64,000 nt of DNA from Streptomyces aureus (GTDB taxonomy: Bacteria; Actinomycetota; Actinomycetes; Streptomycetales; Streptomycetaceae): NCBI RefSeq assembly GCF_000725495.1, contig NZ_KL647039.1:86287-150286 (forward strand). The letters are read 5' to 3'. This document shows positions 18,848-27,870 of the stretch, in pieces. The first letter of the stretch is position 1; every line of letters starts with the position of its first letter. The translations under genes were made by a program, and so were the position numbers. A model generated the notes under the pieces. The model worked only from the letters and a program-made list of their open reading frames with translations. It did not search any database and was not told the DNA's origin.

Positions 18848-20467
18848 ATGAACACGACCCCGGCCTCGGGTGCGCCGCCCGTCGGCGGTTCCTGGGAGGA
18901 ACTCGTCACCGTGGCGCTGCTCGGCACCGACCGGCGCCCGCTCCCGGGGCAGCAGCCCGGCCGGGCGGCTCCGGTGGCGCTGCTGGACGCGGCGGCCGTG
19001 GAGACCGTGCGACGGCGGGCCGGAGCGCGGCCGGCCCGGGCGGCGGCCCGCCTCGAGCCCGCGGCGCCGGACCAAAGAGCCCCGCTGCCGCCCGCCGCGG
19101 CCCGCAGGCTGGCGACGCTGCTGGCGGACCGTCCCGGCGCGGGCGGCGGAGGCCGCAGGGGTGCGGCGCCCGACCTCATGGAGCTGCTGCCCCAGTGGCT
19201 GGCCCTGGCGAACGCGCGCGGCTTCGCGGCACCTCCGGGGTCCCTTCCGGCGCTCCTCGACGCGGCCCGGGGACGTACCGACCTGCGGCCCGCGGCCCTC
19301 ACCTTCGCCGGGCCAAGGGCACTGTGGCTGGCCCGGCTGAATCCGGAGTGGCGGTTCGCGCTGCGCTCCTCGTCGGGAGGCGCCGCCGCTCTGCCGGAGG
19401 AGGACGGCCGGATCCGACAGCTGTGGCAGGAGGGCCTGTTCGCGGAGCGGGTCGCGCTCCTGACGGCGGTGCGGGCCAAGGATCCGTCCGCCGGACGGGA
19501 GCTGCTCGTGGCGACCTGGGCGACGGAGCGGGCCGAGGACCGGCTGATGTTCCTGGACTCGCTGCGGACCGGACTGTGCGCCGAGGACGAGGAGTTCCTG
19601 GAGCGTGCCCTGTCCGACCGCAGCCGCAATGTGAGGGGGACGGCCGCCGAGCTGCTGTCCGCCCTGCCGGGCTCGGCTCTCGCCGCGAGGATGGCGGCCC
19701 GGGCGGTGTCGTGCGTGGCCGTCGACCACACCGGGGTCACACCGCTGATCTCGGTCGAGGCGCCGCACGAGTGCGACGCGGCGATGGAACGGGACGGGGT
19801 GGTACCGAAGCCGCCGTCCGGCCGGGGCGAACGGTCCTGGTGGCTCGGCCAGTTGGTCGAGGCGGCGCCGCTGGCCACCTGGGGGGAGCGGCTGGGCGGG
19901 CGCTCGCCGGAAGAGGTGGTGGCCCTGCCCGTGGCGGACGGCTGGCAGGGGGAGCTGCACGCGGCCTGGTGCCGGGCGGCGGTGCGCCAGCGCGATCCCG
20001 CGTGGTCGCGGGCCCTCCTCGGGACGCCCTCCGCCCCGGAGGCCGGGGGGCCTGGGGCGGTGTCGCTGGCCGAGCGGGCCAAACTGCTCGCCACGCTGAG
20101 CGCCGGGGCGCGGGCCGAGTGGGTGGCCGGCTTCATCGGCACGCACGGGCTGTCCGAGGCGTTCCAGCTGCTCGGGGTGTGCGCGGTGCCCTGGGCGGGG
20201 GGTCTCGGGCAGGCGGTGATCGACGCGCTCGACATCGCCCGGGACGCGGGGAGCTTCCCGTGGAGCTTCAGCGGGGTGATGGGGCTCGCCGAGCGCTGCC
20301 TCGACCCCGCGGAGGCCGGGCGGCTGGAAGGTCTCACCTCGGTCCCCGACGAGTCCGAGCGCACCGCGCCGGGGGCCGGGGACTACTGGGCCGAGGCCTT
20401 CCAGCGGCTGGTCACGACCCTGCGTCTGAGAGCGACGATGTCCGCCGAGCTGACGGCGGCACCGTGA
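18848..20467 (+). CDS. DUF5691 family protein
   Basis: 539 residues from an ATG with AAGGAAAGG upstream. It is an Ala/Arg/Leu-rich, probably all-helical protein (RALWLARLNPEWRFAL, ERAEDRLMFLDSLRTGL, LSDRSRNVRGTAAELLSALPG) whose central part looks like HEAT-type repeats. DUF5691 proteins occur with SWIM, MoxR and DUF5682 genes, so this is the fifth part of the same module. No catalytic residues can be named. A protein-protein scaffold role is inferred from the repeat-like helices and the neighbourhood. Confidence 0.85.
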   Translation: MNTTPASGAPPVGGSWEELVTVALLGTDRRPLPGQQPGRAAPVALLDAAAVETVRRRAGARPARAAARLEPAAPDQRAPLPPAAARRLATLLADRPGAGGGGRRGAAPDLMELLPQWLALANARGFAAPPGSLPALLDAARGRTDLRPAALTFAGPRALWLARLNPEWRFALRSSSGGAAALPEEDGRIRQLWQEGLFAERVALLTAVRAKDPSAGRELLVATWATERAEDRLMFLDSLRTGLCAEDEEFLERALSDRSRNVRGTAAELLSALPGSALAARMAARAVSCVAVDHTGVTPLISVEAPHECDAAMERDGVVPKPPSGRGERSWWLGQLVEAAPLATWGERLGGRSPEEVVALPVADGWQGELHAAWCRAAVRQRDPAWSRALLGTPSAPEAGGPGAVSLAERAKLLATLSAGARAEWVAGFIGTHGLSEAFQLLGVCAVPWAGGLGQAVIDALDIARDAGSFPWSFSGVMGLAERCLDPAEAGRLEGLTSVPDESERTAPGAGDYWAEAFQRLVTTLRLRATMSAELTAAP

Positions 20468-20482
20468 GGGCGGCCGCGAGGG

Positions 20483-20526
20483 AGCCGCGACAACGCCGTG
20501 GGGGAGCCGTGACAACGCCGTAGGGG
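20483..20526. repeat. 22-bp tandem direct repeat
   Basis: Two adjacent 22-bp units (20483-20504 and 20505-20526, core GACAACGCCGT) differ at two positions and lie just after the DUF5691 stop. A second pair with core CCCGGAA(C/T)CAGGCCGGGCCC is at about 20581-20601 and 20619-20640. The 203-base convergent gap to the mutase gene holds no supported ORF. Confidence 0.6.
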
Positions 20527-20670
20527 CGCCGCGGGGGCACGCCGGAGGGCGCACCCCACCGTCGTGCCCGCGGTACGAGGCCCCGGAACCAGGCCGGGCC
20601 CGTGCCTGCGGGCCGGGGTCCCGGAATCAGGCCGGGCCCCGCCCCTCCGGTACAGCGGTACGCGCTGTGG

Positions 20671-21087
<417 letters not shown>

Positions 21088-21871
21088 CACTGCCTCCATG
21101 AACGGACTACTTCAACCTGCAACCGACGAAAACTGCCGACACCTGCCCGCGACGACCACCGCGGACGACGGACGACGACCGATCGTTCGTTCACCGATTG
21201 ACCAGTATCGACTACCCGTTGTCACCAACAGGCACTCGCCGACCGCGCCGACTACTGACCATCGACACATATCGCTCAGTTTTCCGCTCGCCACACCGGA
21301 TCACTCCCGATCACCGATCGCGCCAAGCGGCGCAGGCGTCCCGGACCCTTTCGGCCCGGGAAGTGAACGAACGTTATCGCCAGCATCCCGCAACCGGCAG
21401 TTTCGCGGTGGAGACCGAGGGGGAAATCACACACTGGGACAAGTTCGCCGCGCTCGGTTCCGTACCGCGGCACTGGCGCCGCAGCGACCTGCGGCGTACG
21501 GGCCACGGCCGGAGCGGGCGCAAGAAGAGCCGCGACCAGGTGGCCGCACCATCGCGTCGTCAGCGGGACGGCGGGGTGCTGGGGCACAGCGGCGACGGCA
21601 CGACAGCGGGGAGCTAGGCCGGACAAGAGGACCGGGGAACACGAAGGCGACTCCACGCCACGACGCGAGGCCGGCGCATCCAGCCCGGCGGACCGTCGGG
21701 GAGCCGGGGTCGGCGTCGTATTCCGCGCCCTTCGGCCGAGCACTCCACAGCGTCACCGGTCTCGTACGCCGCGGACGCTCCGTCGGCCGCCGCCGTCGCC
21801 GACCTCACGGCTTTCCACTAGGGCACACGGGGGACGGAGTGGTCCTCCCGCGTGCCGACTGGAGGTCGGCC
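21088..21871. other. long gene-poor region between icmB and a lipase gene
   Basis: 784 bases. The left half (21110-21440) is less G/C-rich than the window average and probably carries the icmB promoter. An open frame on the plus strand from a GTG at 21363 to 21617 would encode 84 residues (VNERYRQHPATGSF...) with fairly G/C-rich third positions, but it has no convincing ribosome site and no family I recognise. I do not annotate it as a gene. The lipase promoter should lie near 21780-21860. Confidence 0.45.
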
Positions 21872-22735
21872 ATGAAGGTCACTGAGGCTGCGTCGCCCTT
21901 TCTGCCCCTGTGCCAGCGCCTGTTTCCGACGAAACTGGCGGGGCTCTCGGTGGCCCTCCTGAAGGCCACGGCCCTGGAGCTGGCGATCCTCGCCGGGCAC
22001 CTCCTCCTCTATCCCTCCGGCATCACCCAGGAACGCCGCACCGGACACCCGCTCCCCCCGCCCGATGTCGCCGCCCCGCTGCCCACCGAGGCCAAGCCCC
22101 CGGTCGTCCTGCTGCACGGCTTCATCGACAATCGCTCCGTCTTCGTCCTCCTGCGGCGCAACCTCGCCCAGCACGGCAGGCAGCACGTCGAGTCCCTCAA
22201 CTACTCGCCGCTGACGTGCGACATCCGTACGGCGGCTGAGCTGCTCGGCCGGCACATCGAGGAGATCTGCGAGCGCACCGGGCACGACCGGGTGGACATC
22301 GTCGGGCACAGCCTCGGCGGGCTGATCGCCCGCTACTACGTGCAGTGCCTCGGCGGCGACACCCACGTCCGCACCCTCGTCACGCTCGGCACCCCGCACT
22401 CGGGCACCCGCGTGGCGCCCCTGATGAACGCGCACCCGATCGTGCGCCAGATGCGCCCCGGTTCCGCGGTGATCGAGGAACTGACCGGGCCCGCTCCGGG
22501 CTGCCGGACGCAGTTCGTCAGCTTCTGGAGCGATCTGGACCATCTGATGGACCCGCTGGAGACGGCCTGCGTCGAGCACCCCGACCTGCTCGCCCAGAAC
22601 GTGCGAGTGAGCGGTGTCGGACATCTGGCCCTGCCCGTGCACCCGGCCGTCGCGACCGGAATCCGGCAGGCGCTCGACATCGAGATGCCGGACTCGCGTT
22701 CCGCGGCCCGGCGGGGCGGCCTCACGGTGGCGTGA
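21872..22735 (+). CDS. lipase/esterase, alpha/beta-hydrolase (LipA/EstA-type)
   Basis: 287 residues. The ATG at 21872 has GGAGG upstream. A hydrophobic N-terminal segment (about 14-40, LAGLSVALLKATALELAILAG) could anchor it to the membrane; there is no cleavable signal. The alpha/beta-hydrolase core has the oxyanion HGF motif (VVLLHGFIDN), the nucleophile in GHSLGG, the GTPHSGT loop typical of triacylglycerol lipases and the likely catalytic His in GVGHLALP. Substrate is unknown. It is monocistronic and ends at a strong terminator. Confidence 0.88.
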   Translation: MKVTEAASPFLPLCQRLFPTKLAGLSVALLKATALELAILAGHLLLYPSGITQERRTGHPLPPPDVAAPLPTEAKPPVVLLHGFIDNRSVFVLLRRNLAQHGRQHVESLNYSPLTCDIRTAAELLGRHIEEICERTGHDRVDIVGHSLGGLIARYYVQCLGGDTHVRTLVTLGTPHSGTRVAPLMNAHPIVRQMRPGSAVIEELTGPAPGCRTQFVSFWSDLDHLMDPLETACVEHPDLLAQNVRVSGVGHLALPVHPAVATGIRQALDIEMPDSRSAARRGGLTVA

Positions 22736-22752
22736 GGGCCGCACGAAGCAGC

Positions 22753-22793
22753 CCGGGGAGCGGCCGTCGGGAGGGCTGACGGCCGCTCCCCGG
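22753..22793 (+). terminator. strong terminator after the lipase gene
   Basis: A perfect 16-bp stem (22753-22768 with 22778-22793) around a 9-base loop, followed by GCGCTTTCC, starts 18 bases after the stop. Confidence 0.92.
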
Positions 22794-22910
22794 CGCTTTC
22801 CGGGACCCAAAATCTCGAACACTTATCGAACGCCAGGCCAAGGCCTTGCCCGCCCGCCCCCGAAACACGGCCGAATGCCCGTTTCCTGTGCGGGGGAAAC
22901 CTGCCGAAGA

Positions 22911-22940
22911 TTGTCGCGCCCGCATACCGCCGGGTACAGT
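22911..22940 (+). promoter_or_regulatory. vegetative-type promoter of the M23 peptidase gene
   Basis: TTGTCG (22911-22916), 18-base spacer, TACAGT (22935-22940). The predicted start is ~45 bases before the GTG at 22989. Fits the Streptomyces HrdB consensus TTGAC-N18-TAgnnT reasonably. Confidence 0.55.
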
Positions 22941-22988
22941 CGCCGCACTGCTCTGCCAGCCCCTGTTGTCGAGGCGAAAGAGAAGTTG

Positions 22989-24686
22989 GTGAACGACCGT
23001 CACCCGTCGGGGATCGTGACTCCCCCGGCCCCGGCTTCCGACGCCGCCTCGGCGCTCTACGCGCCCTATGGCGCGCAAGAAGCCCAGTACGGCGACTTCA
23101 CCGCGTACGGCGACTACGCCGGTACGGCCTACGACCCGGGCACCGGCGCGGGCGGCTACCCCCAGACGGACTTCGCCGGCGACCCGCTCTTCGGCGGCAT
23201 GCCGGGCGGGGCGGGCACCGGCTCGTACGACGCCACCCAGTGGAACGGCGGCTATCAGCAGCAGGGCCCCGACCCGTACGCGGCGCAGCACACCGGCTAC
23301 GACAACGGCGCCCACGCCGCGACCGGCGGCTGGACCGACGGATACCAGCAGCTCGCGGACATCCCCGCGCAGCACCCGGGCCCCGGCGCCTCGGGCCAGT
23401 GGGACGCGAACGCCTGGAACCAGCCCGAGCAGCCGCTCGGCGGAACCCAGCAGTGGAGCGTGCCGGCCCAGGACACGGGTGCGTACGACGCGACGCAGTG
23501 GAACAGCGGCGGGCCGGACCCGTACCAGGCTTACGACCACCCGGTGACCGAGACGTACGAGCACGCCACGGGCGAGACGTACGAGCACGCGCACGGCGAG
23601 TCGTACCAGCAGCCGCAGACGGAGCCCGCGCCGTACGGCCATGACCTCACCCAGCTCGACATGACGTACGAGGCCCCGGTCGACGGGACCTACGAGGCGT
23701 CGGCCGACGCGGCGGAGCCGGTCCCCTTCGACCAGCAGGCGACCGCCACCTTCGACCAGGCGGTGCACGGCCGGCCCGACGGGGACGAGGACGAGTTCGA
23801 CGCCGCCGAGGACTTCGCGGACACGGACGGCCCGGACGACGGCGAGTACGACCCGTACGACGAGAACGGCGAACGGCCGCTGCTCGACGGCGTGGAAGAG
23901 GTCACCCCGGTCCGGCGCCCCGCGCCCCGGAAGGGCTCCCGCTCCCGGCGCCGCAGCCCCGCGAAACGTTCCGCTCTGCTGACGGTCGCGGTGCCCTCCG
24001 CCTGTGTGATGGGAGTCGCCGGTATCGCCGCGGCCTCCGTGGGCGGTGTGGGCGGCCTCGGCGGGAACGACTCCAAGGACACGACGGCCAGCGCCTCCGA
24101 CGCGACCGCGGTGAAGCCGTCGGCCGCCAACGTCAAGCTCGACTCCCAGCTCCAGAGCCTGTCCGCGGGCGCGGACGACTTCGCCGACCGGGCGAGCCGC
24201 ACGCAGGAACGTATCGACCTCAAGGCCGCGCAGGCGACGGAGAAGAAGAAGGCGGCAGAGGAGGCGGCCCGCAAGGAGCGGCTGCGTCCGAAGTTCGTCC
24301 TCCCCGTCACACAGCGGGGCCTGAGCGCCTACTTCGGCCAGGCCGGCGTCAACTGGATGTCCGTGCACACGGGCATCGACTTCCCCGTCTCCTACGGGAC
24401 TCCGGTGATGGCCGCGACCGACGGCACCGTCCGGACGCAGTGGAACAGCGCCTACGGCAACATGATGATCGTGACCGCGATGGACGGCACCGAGACGTGG
24501 TACTGCCACCTCTCGACGTACAAGGTCCCCTCCGGCACCACCGTCAAGGCCGGTGACCAGATCGCCTTCTCCGGGAACTCCGGCAACTCGACCGGCCCGC
24601 ACCTGCACTTCGAGGTCCGCCCGGCCGGCGGCGCGGCGATCGACCCGCTGCCGTGGCTGCGCAGCCACGGCCTGGACCCCACGTAG
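22989..24686 (+). CDS. membrane-anchored M23 peptidase with long cytoplasmic N-terminus
   Basis: 565 residues. Residues 1-320 are a Tyr/Gly/Gln/Glu-rich, low-complexity region with repeats such as TYEHATGETYEHAHGESY and an acidic stretch near 260-300. Basic residues then precede one membrane helix (about 327-350). A short coiled coil (KAAQATEKKKAAEEAARKE) leads to a LytM/M23 endopeptidase domain with all zinc ligands: His460 and Asp464 (HTGIDF) and His538-x-His540 (HLHFEV). The active domain should face the peptidoglycan. Start: GTG 22989 after AGAGAAG; a TTG one codon upstream is possible. It stands alone and converges on pcrA. Confidence 0.88.
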   Translation: MNDRHPSGIVTPPAPASDAASALYAPYGAQEAQYGDFTAYGDYAGTAYDPGTGAGGYPQTDFAGDPLFGGMPGGAGTGSYDATQWNGGYQQQGPDPYAAQHTGYDNGAHAATGGWTDGYQQLADIPAQHPGPGASGQWDANAWNQPEQPLGGTQQWSVPAQDTGAYDATQWNSGGPDPYQAYDHPVTETYEHATGETYEHAHGESYQQPQTEPAPYGHDLTQLDMTYEAPVDGTYEASADAAEPVPFDQQATATFDQAVHGRPDGDEDEFDAAEDFADTDGPDDGEYDPYDENGERPLLDGVEEVTPVRRPAPRKGSRSRRRSPAKRSALLTVAVPSACVMGVAGIAAASVGGVGGLGGNDSKDTTASASDATAVKPSAANVKLDSQLQSLSAGADDFADRASRTQERIDLKAAQATEKKKAAEEAARKERLRPKFVLPVTQRGLSAYFGQAGVNWMSVHTGIDFPVSYGTPVMAATDGTVRTQWNSAYGNMMIVTAMDGTETWYCHLSTYKVPSGTTVKAGDQIAFSGNSGNSTGPHLHFEVRPAGGAAIDPLPWLRSHGLDPT

Positions 24687-24731
24687 CGGAACGGCCGCCG
24701 GGAACGACGCAGCCCGGCACCGCGAGACCGG

Positions 24732-24752
24732 CCGCGCGAGCGGATCGCGCGG
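24732..24752. terminator. bidirectional terminator between the M23 gene and pcrA
   Basis: A perfect 8-bp stem CCGCGCGA/TCGCGCGG with a 5-base loop, extendable with a bulge by GG/CC pairs, lies in the 85-base convergent gap. Confidence 0.6.
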
Positions 24753-24771
24753 ACGGCCTCCCGGGACGGGA

Positions 24772-27258
24772 CTACAGCTTCTCGACCGGCGCGTACCGCA
24801 GCAGCAGCCGCTTCGGCTTGGGCTCTCCGAAGTCGACCGTCGCCTCCGCGTTCGCGCCCGTACCCTTCACCCCGACCACGGTGCCGAGGCCGAACTGGTC
24901 GTGCGTGACCCGGTCCCCGACGGCCAGCGCGACCACCGGCTTCTCGGTCGCGCCGCGGCGGGTCGCGAACCCGGAGGCACCCGAGGCCGCGGACCGTGAA
25001 CGCGTGGACGAGAGGGAGGCGGCGACACCGGAGACCGGACCGGCGGACACCGGGGCCATCGCCCCCGTGCGCTTCCAGTCCAGATGGGTCGCCGGGATCT
25101 CCTCCAGGAAGCGGGAGGGCGGGTTGTACGAGGGCTGGCCCCATGCGCTGCGCATCGAGGACCGGGTGAGGTAGAGCCGCTCCCGTGCCCGCGTGATGCC
25201 GACGTACGCCAGGCGCCGCTCCTCCTCCAGCTCCTTGACCTGACCGAGCGCGCGCATGTGCGGGAAGACGCCGTCCTCCATGCCGGTCAGGAAGACCACG
25301 GGGAACTCGAGGCCCTTGGCGGTGTGCAGGGTCATCAGGGTGATGACGCCGTTGCCGTCCTCCTCGTCCGGGATCTGGTCGGAGTCGGCGACGAGCGCGA
25401 CCCGCTCCAGGAACGCGGCGAGCCCGGGCGGGGTCTCGCCCTCTCCGGTCTCCTGCTCGAACTCCAGGGCCACGGCGGCGAGTTCCTGGAGGTTCTCGAT
25501 CCGGGTCTCGTCCTGCGGATCCGTCGAGGCCTGCAACTCGGCGAGATAGCCGGTGCGTTCGAGGACGGCCTCCAGGATGGTGGCCGGGCCCGCGCCGGAC
25601 TCGACGATCGTGCGGAGGTCCTCCATGAGCGTGTTGAACCGCTTGACCGCGTTGGTGGAGCGCGCGGCCATGCCGTAGGCCTCGTCGACCCGGCGCAGCG
25701 CCTGCGGGAAGCTGATCTTCTCGCGCTGCGCGAGGGCGTCGATCATCGCCTCGGCCCGGTCGCCGATGCCGCGCTTGGGCACGTTCAGGATGCGGCGCAT
25801 CGGGACCGAGTCCTCGGGGTTGGACAGCACCCTGAGGTACGCGAGGACGTCCCGGACCTCCTTGCGCTCGTAGAAGCGGACGCCGCCGACGACCTTGTAG
25901 GGCAGCCCGACGCGGATGAAGACCTCTTCGAAGACACGGGACTGCGCGTTCGTGCGGTAGAAGACCGCGACGTCGCCGGCCCGGGCCTCGCCGGCGTCGG
26001 TGAGACGGTCTATCTCGTCGGCGACGAACTGGGCCTCGTCGTGCTCGGTGTCCGCGACGTAGCCCGTGATGTTCGAGCCCGCGCCCGCGTTGGTCCACAG
26101 GTTCTTGGGGCGGCGGGACTCGTTGCGCTCGATGACCGCGTTGGCGGCGGACAGGATCGTCTGGGTGGAGCGGTAGTTCTGCTCCAGGAGGATCGTCGTC
26201 GCGTTCGGGTAGTCCTCCTCGAACTGGAGGATGTTGCGGATGGTCGCGCCCCGGAAGGCGTAGATCGACTGGTCCGCGTCACCCACGACGCACAGCTCGG
26301 CCGGAGGCAGGTCGTACTCGCTGGGCGGTACGTCCACGGGGTGCTCGGAGGTCCCGACGAGCTCACGGACGAGCGCGTACTGGGCGTGGTTGGTGTCCTG
26401 GTACTCGTCGACGAGGACGTGCCGGAAGCGGCGGCGGTAGTGCTCGGCGACGTCCGGGAAGGCGCGCAGCAGGTTGACCGTGGTCATGATCAGGTCGTCG
26501 AAGTCGAGCGCGTTGGCCTCGCGCAGCCTCGACTGGTACATCGCGTACGCCTGGGCGAGGGTCTTCTCGAAGCCGTCGGAGGCCTGGGCGGCGAAGTCCT
26601 CCTCGTCGATCAGCTCGTTCTTCAGGTTCGAGATCTTGGCGCTGAACGACTTCGGCGGGAACCGCTTGGGGTCGAGGTCGAGGTCACGGCAGACGAGCGC
26701 CATCAGACGCTTGGAGTCGGCGGCGTCGTAGATCGAGAACGAGGAGGTGAAGCCGAGGGTCTTGCTTTCGCGGCGCAGGATGCGCACACAGGCGCTGTGG
26801 AAGGTCATCACCCACATCGCGTTGGCGCGCGGGCCCACGAGCGACTCGACGCGCTCCTTCATCTCACCGGCGGCCTTGTTGGTGAAGGTGATCGCGAGGA
26901 TCTGGCCGGGGTGGACGTCGCGCTCGCCGAGCAGGTGCGCGATCCGGTGGGTGAGCACCCGGGTCTTGCCGGAGCCGGCGCCGGCCACGATGAGCAGCGG
27001 GGAGCCGGAGTGCACCACGGCCGCGCGCTGGTTCTCGTTCAGCCCGTCCAGCAGGGCCGCGGGGTCCACGGCGGGCCGGGCCGCGCCGTCGCGGTAGTAC
27101 GGGTCGCGGCTCGGCGGCACGTCGAACTTCCCGCCGAACAGATCGTCCGGAACCGGCTCCGGTACGTGATCGTCCTCGGGCGGCGGCGGGTGCTCGTCCT
27201 CGTGGGCCGCGGAGGGCTGGAGGTTCGCCAGGAAGCTGTCGTCAAAGAGGCTGCTCAT
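24772..27258 (-). CDS. pcrA: ATP-dependent DNA helicase PcrA/UvrD
   Basis: 828 residues, superfamily 1A 3'-5' helicase used in nucleotide-excision repair, replication-fork rescue and removal of RecA or RNA polymerase. After an acidic Pro-rich ~75-residue leader come the Q motif (LNENQRAAV), Walker A GAGSGKT, motif Ia (AITFTNKAAGEMKERV), motif II VDEYQDTN, motif III (GDADQSIYAFRGA), motif IV (LEQNYRST), motif V (TAKGLEFPVVF) and motif VI (VGITRARERLYL). The C-terminal tail ends in a Tudor-like module (VGDRVTHDQFGLGTVV) that in PcrA binds RNA polymerase. ATG 27258 lies just 9 bases after a DNA-damage-type promoter. Confidence 0.97.
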   Translation of the reverse strand: MSSLFDDSFLANLQPSAAHEDEHPPPPEDDHVPEPVPDDLFGGKFDVPPSRDPYYRDGAARPAVDPAALLDGLNENQRAAVVHSGSPLLIVAGAGSGKTRVLTHRIAHLLGERDVHPGQILAITFTNKAAGEMKERVESLVGPRANAMWVMTFHSACVRILRRESKTLGFTSSFSIYDAADSKRLMALVCRDLDLDPKRFPPKSFSAKISNLKNELIDEEDFAAQASDGFEKTLAQAYAMYQSRLREANALDFDDLIMTTVNLLRAFPDVAEHYRRRFRHVLVDEYQDTNHAQYALVRELVGTSEHPVDVPPSEYDLPPAELCVVGDADQSIYAFRGATIRNILQFEEDYPNATTILLEQNYRSTQTILSAANAVIERNESRRPKNLWTNAGAGSNITGYVADTEHDEAQFVADEIDRLTDAGEARAGDVAVFYRTNAQSRVFEEVFIRVGLPYKVVGGVRFYERKEVRDVLAYLRVLSNPEDSVPMRRILNVPKRGIGDRAEAMIDALAQREKISFPQALRRVDEAYGMAARSTNAVKRFNTLMEDLRTIVESGAGPATILEAVLERTGYLAELQASTDPQDETRIENLQELAAVALEFEQETGEGETPPGLAAFLERVALVADSDQIPDEEDGNGVITLMTLHTAKGLEFPVVFLTGMEDGVFPHMRALGQVKELEEERRLAYVGITRARERLYLTRSSMRSAWGQPSYNPPSRFLEEIPATHLDWKRTGAMAPVSAGPVSGVAASLSSTRSRSAASGASGFATRRGATEKPVVALAVGDRVTHDQFGLGTVVGVKGTGANAEATVDFGEPKPKRLLLRYAPVEKL

Positions 27259-27267
27259 CGCTCTCCG

Positions 27268-27290
27268 AGTCTAGGCCGCCCCACCGACAG
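27268..27290 (-). promoter_or_regulatory. DNA-damage (RecA-NDp/PafBC)-type promoter of pcrA
   Basis: On the minus strand CTGTCGGTG (27290-27282), exactly 8 bases, then TAGACT (27273-27268). This matches TTGTCRGTG-N8-TAnnnT except for the first base. The ATG starts 10 bases past the -10, so the leader is at most a few bases. Confidence 0.72.
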
Positions 27291-27619
27291 CCCGCCCCCG
27301 CCTCGGGAACTCCGCCGGAAGTGTGACAAGGGTCCCGGCGGCGGGCCCCGGAAGGAGAGCGCTCCACCGCTTGACGCCTCACGGTCCGTGACGACAGCAC
27401 CCATGCGGTCACGGGGAGCGAGGAGGGATCGACGGATCGTGGGGCGACGCCGGGGCGCCGGGAGGGTCGGGGCCCAGCGGCCGGGCGGGGGGTTCGGGCT
27501 CGGAGGGTCCGAGGTCCGCTCGCGCCGCCGCGCACGGCTCTCGAACCGCTCTCGACCCGTCCGGCGCGGAACACGAGGCAAAGGTCACGAAAATGTATCG
27601 GGCATATCGCACATCAACC
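27291..27619. other. intergenic region between pcrA and the riboswitch promoter
   Basis: 329 bases with no supported gene. Several open frames cross it in both directions but are Arg/Pro-rich shadows without starts. The end of the region (27580-27619) is A/T-rich (AAAATGTATCGGGCATATCG) and may hold additional regulator sites for the riboswitch-led transcript. Confidence 0.5.
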
Positions 27620-27649
27620 TTCACAGGGGCCACACCCGTTGGCTAGCGT
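27620..27649 (+). promoter_or_regulatory. promoter of the c-di-AMP riboswitch-NlpC/P60 transcript
   Basis: TTCACA (27620-27625), 18-base spacer, TAGCGT (27644-27649). The predicted start (~27656) gives a leader of about 215 bases containing the whole aptamer. The paralogous gene at 31128 has the same TAGCGT -10 and spacing. Confidence 0.6.
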
Positions 27650-27701
27650 GCCGGAAGGCCGCTCGACCACAACCGGCGAACCTCGCCGGGCCGAGCGGCC
27701 T

Positions 27702-27848
27702 CCGCCGAGTCCGGTGCGCCGCGAGGCAGCCGGAGCCGGGGACCCACCGACCTTGGGGTGAATCGGTCCAACCGCCTTGTGGGGCACGGACCGTAGGGCA
27801 ACCTTCCGGAACCGTCCGCCCGAACCCGACAGCTAACTCGGTAGGCGG
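27702..27848 (+). ncRNA. ydaO/yuaA-type c-di-AMP riboswitch
   Basis: The conserved blocks of the ydaO class are present in order: GACCTTGGGGTGAATCGG, then GGGGCACGGACCGTAGGGCA with ACCTTCCGGAACCG, then CGAACCCGACAGCTAACTCG and the closing GGTAGGCGG. The outer helix pairs CCGCC (27702-27706) with GGCGG (27844-27848) and GAGT with ACTC inside it. The class binds c-di-AMP and is an OFF switch, most often before cell-wall hydrolases and osmotic genes in actinobacteria. Only five bases separate the aptamer from the ribosome site, and there is no room for an intrinsic terminator. Confidence 0.95.
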
Positions 27849-27870
27849 ATGACGGAAGGAGTCGCCTCTC

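Noticed and set aside
22800..22988. A c-di-AMP riboswitch before the M23 peptidase gene
   Set aside because: None of the conserved ydaO blocks (GGGTGAATCGG, GGGCAACCTTCC, CCCGACAGCTAAC) is present.
24772..27258. A LexA-type GAAC-N4-GTTC operator for pcrA
   Set aside because: No such site was found near the start; the DNA-damage signal present is the LexA-independent promoter type.
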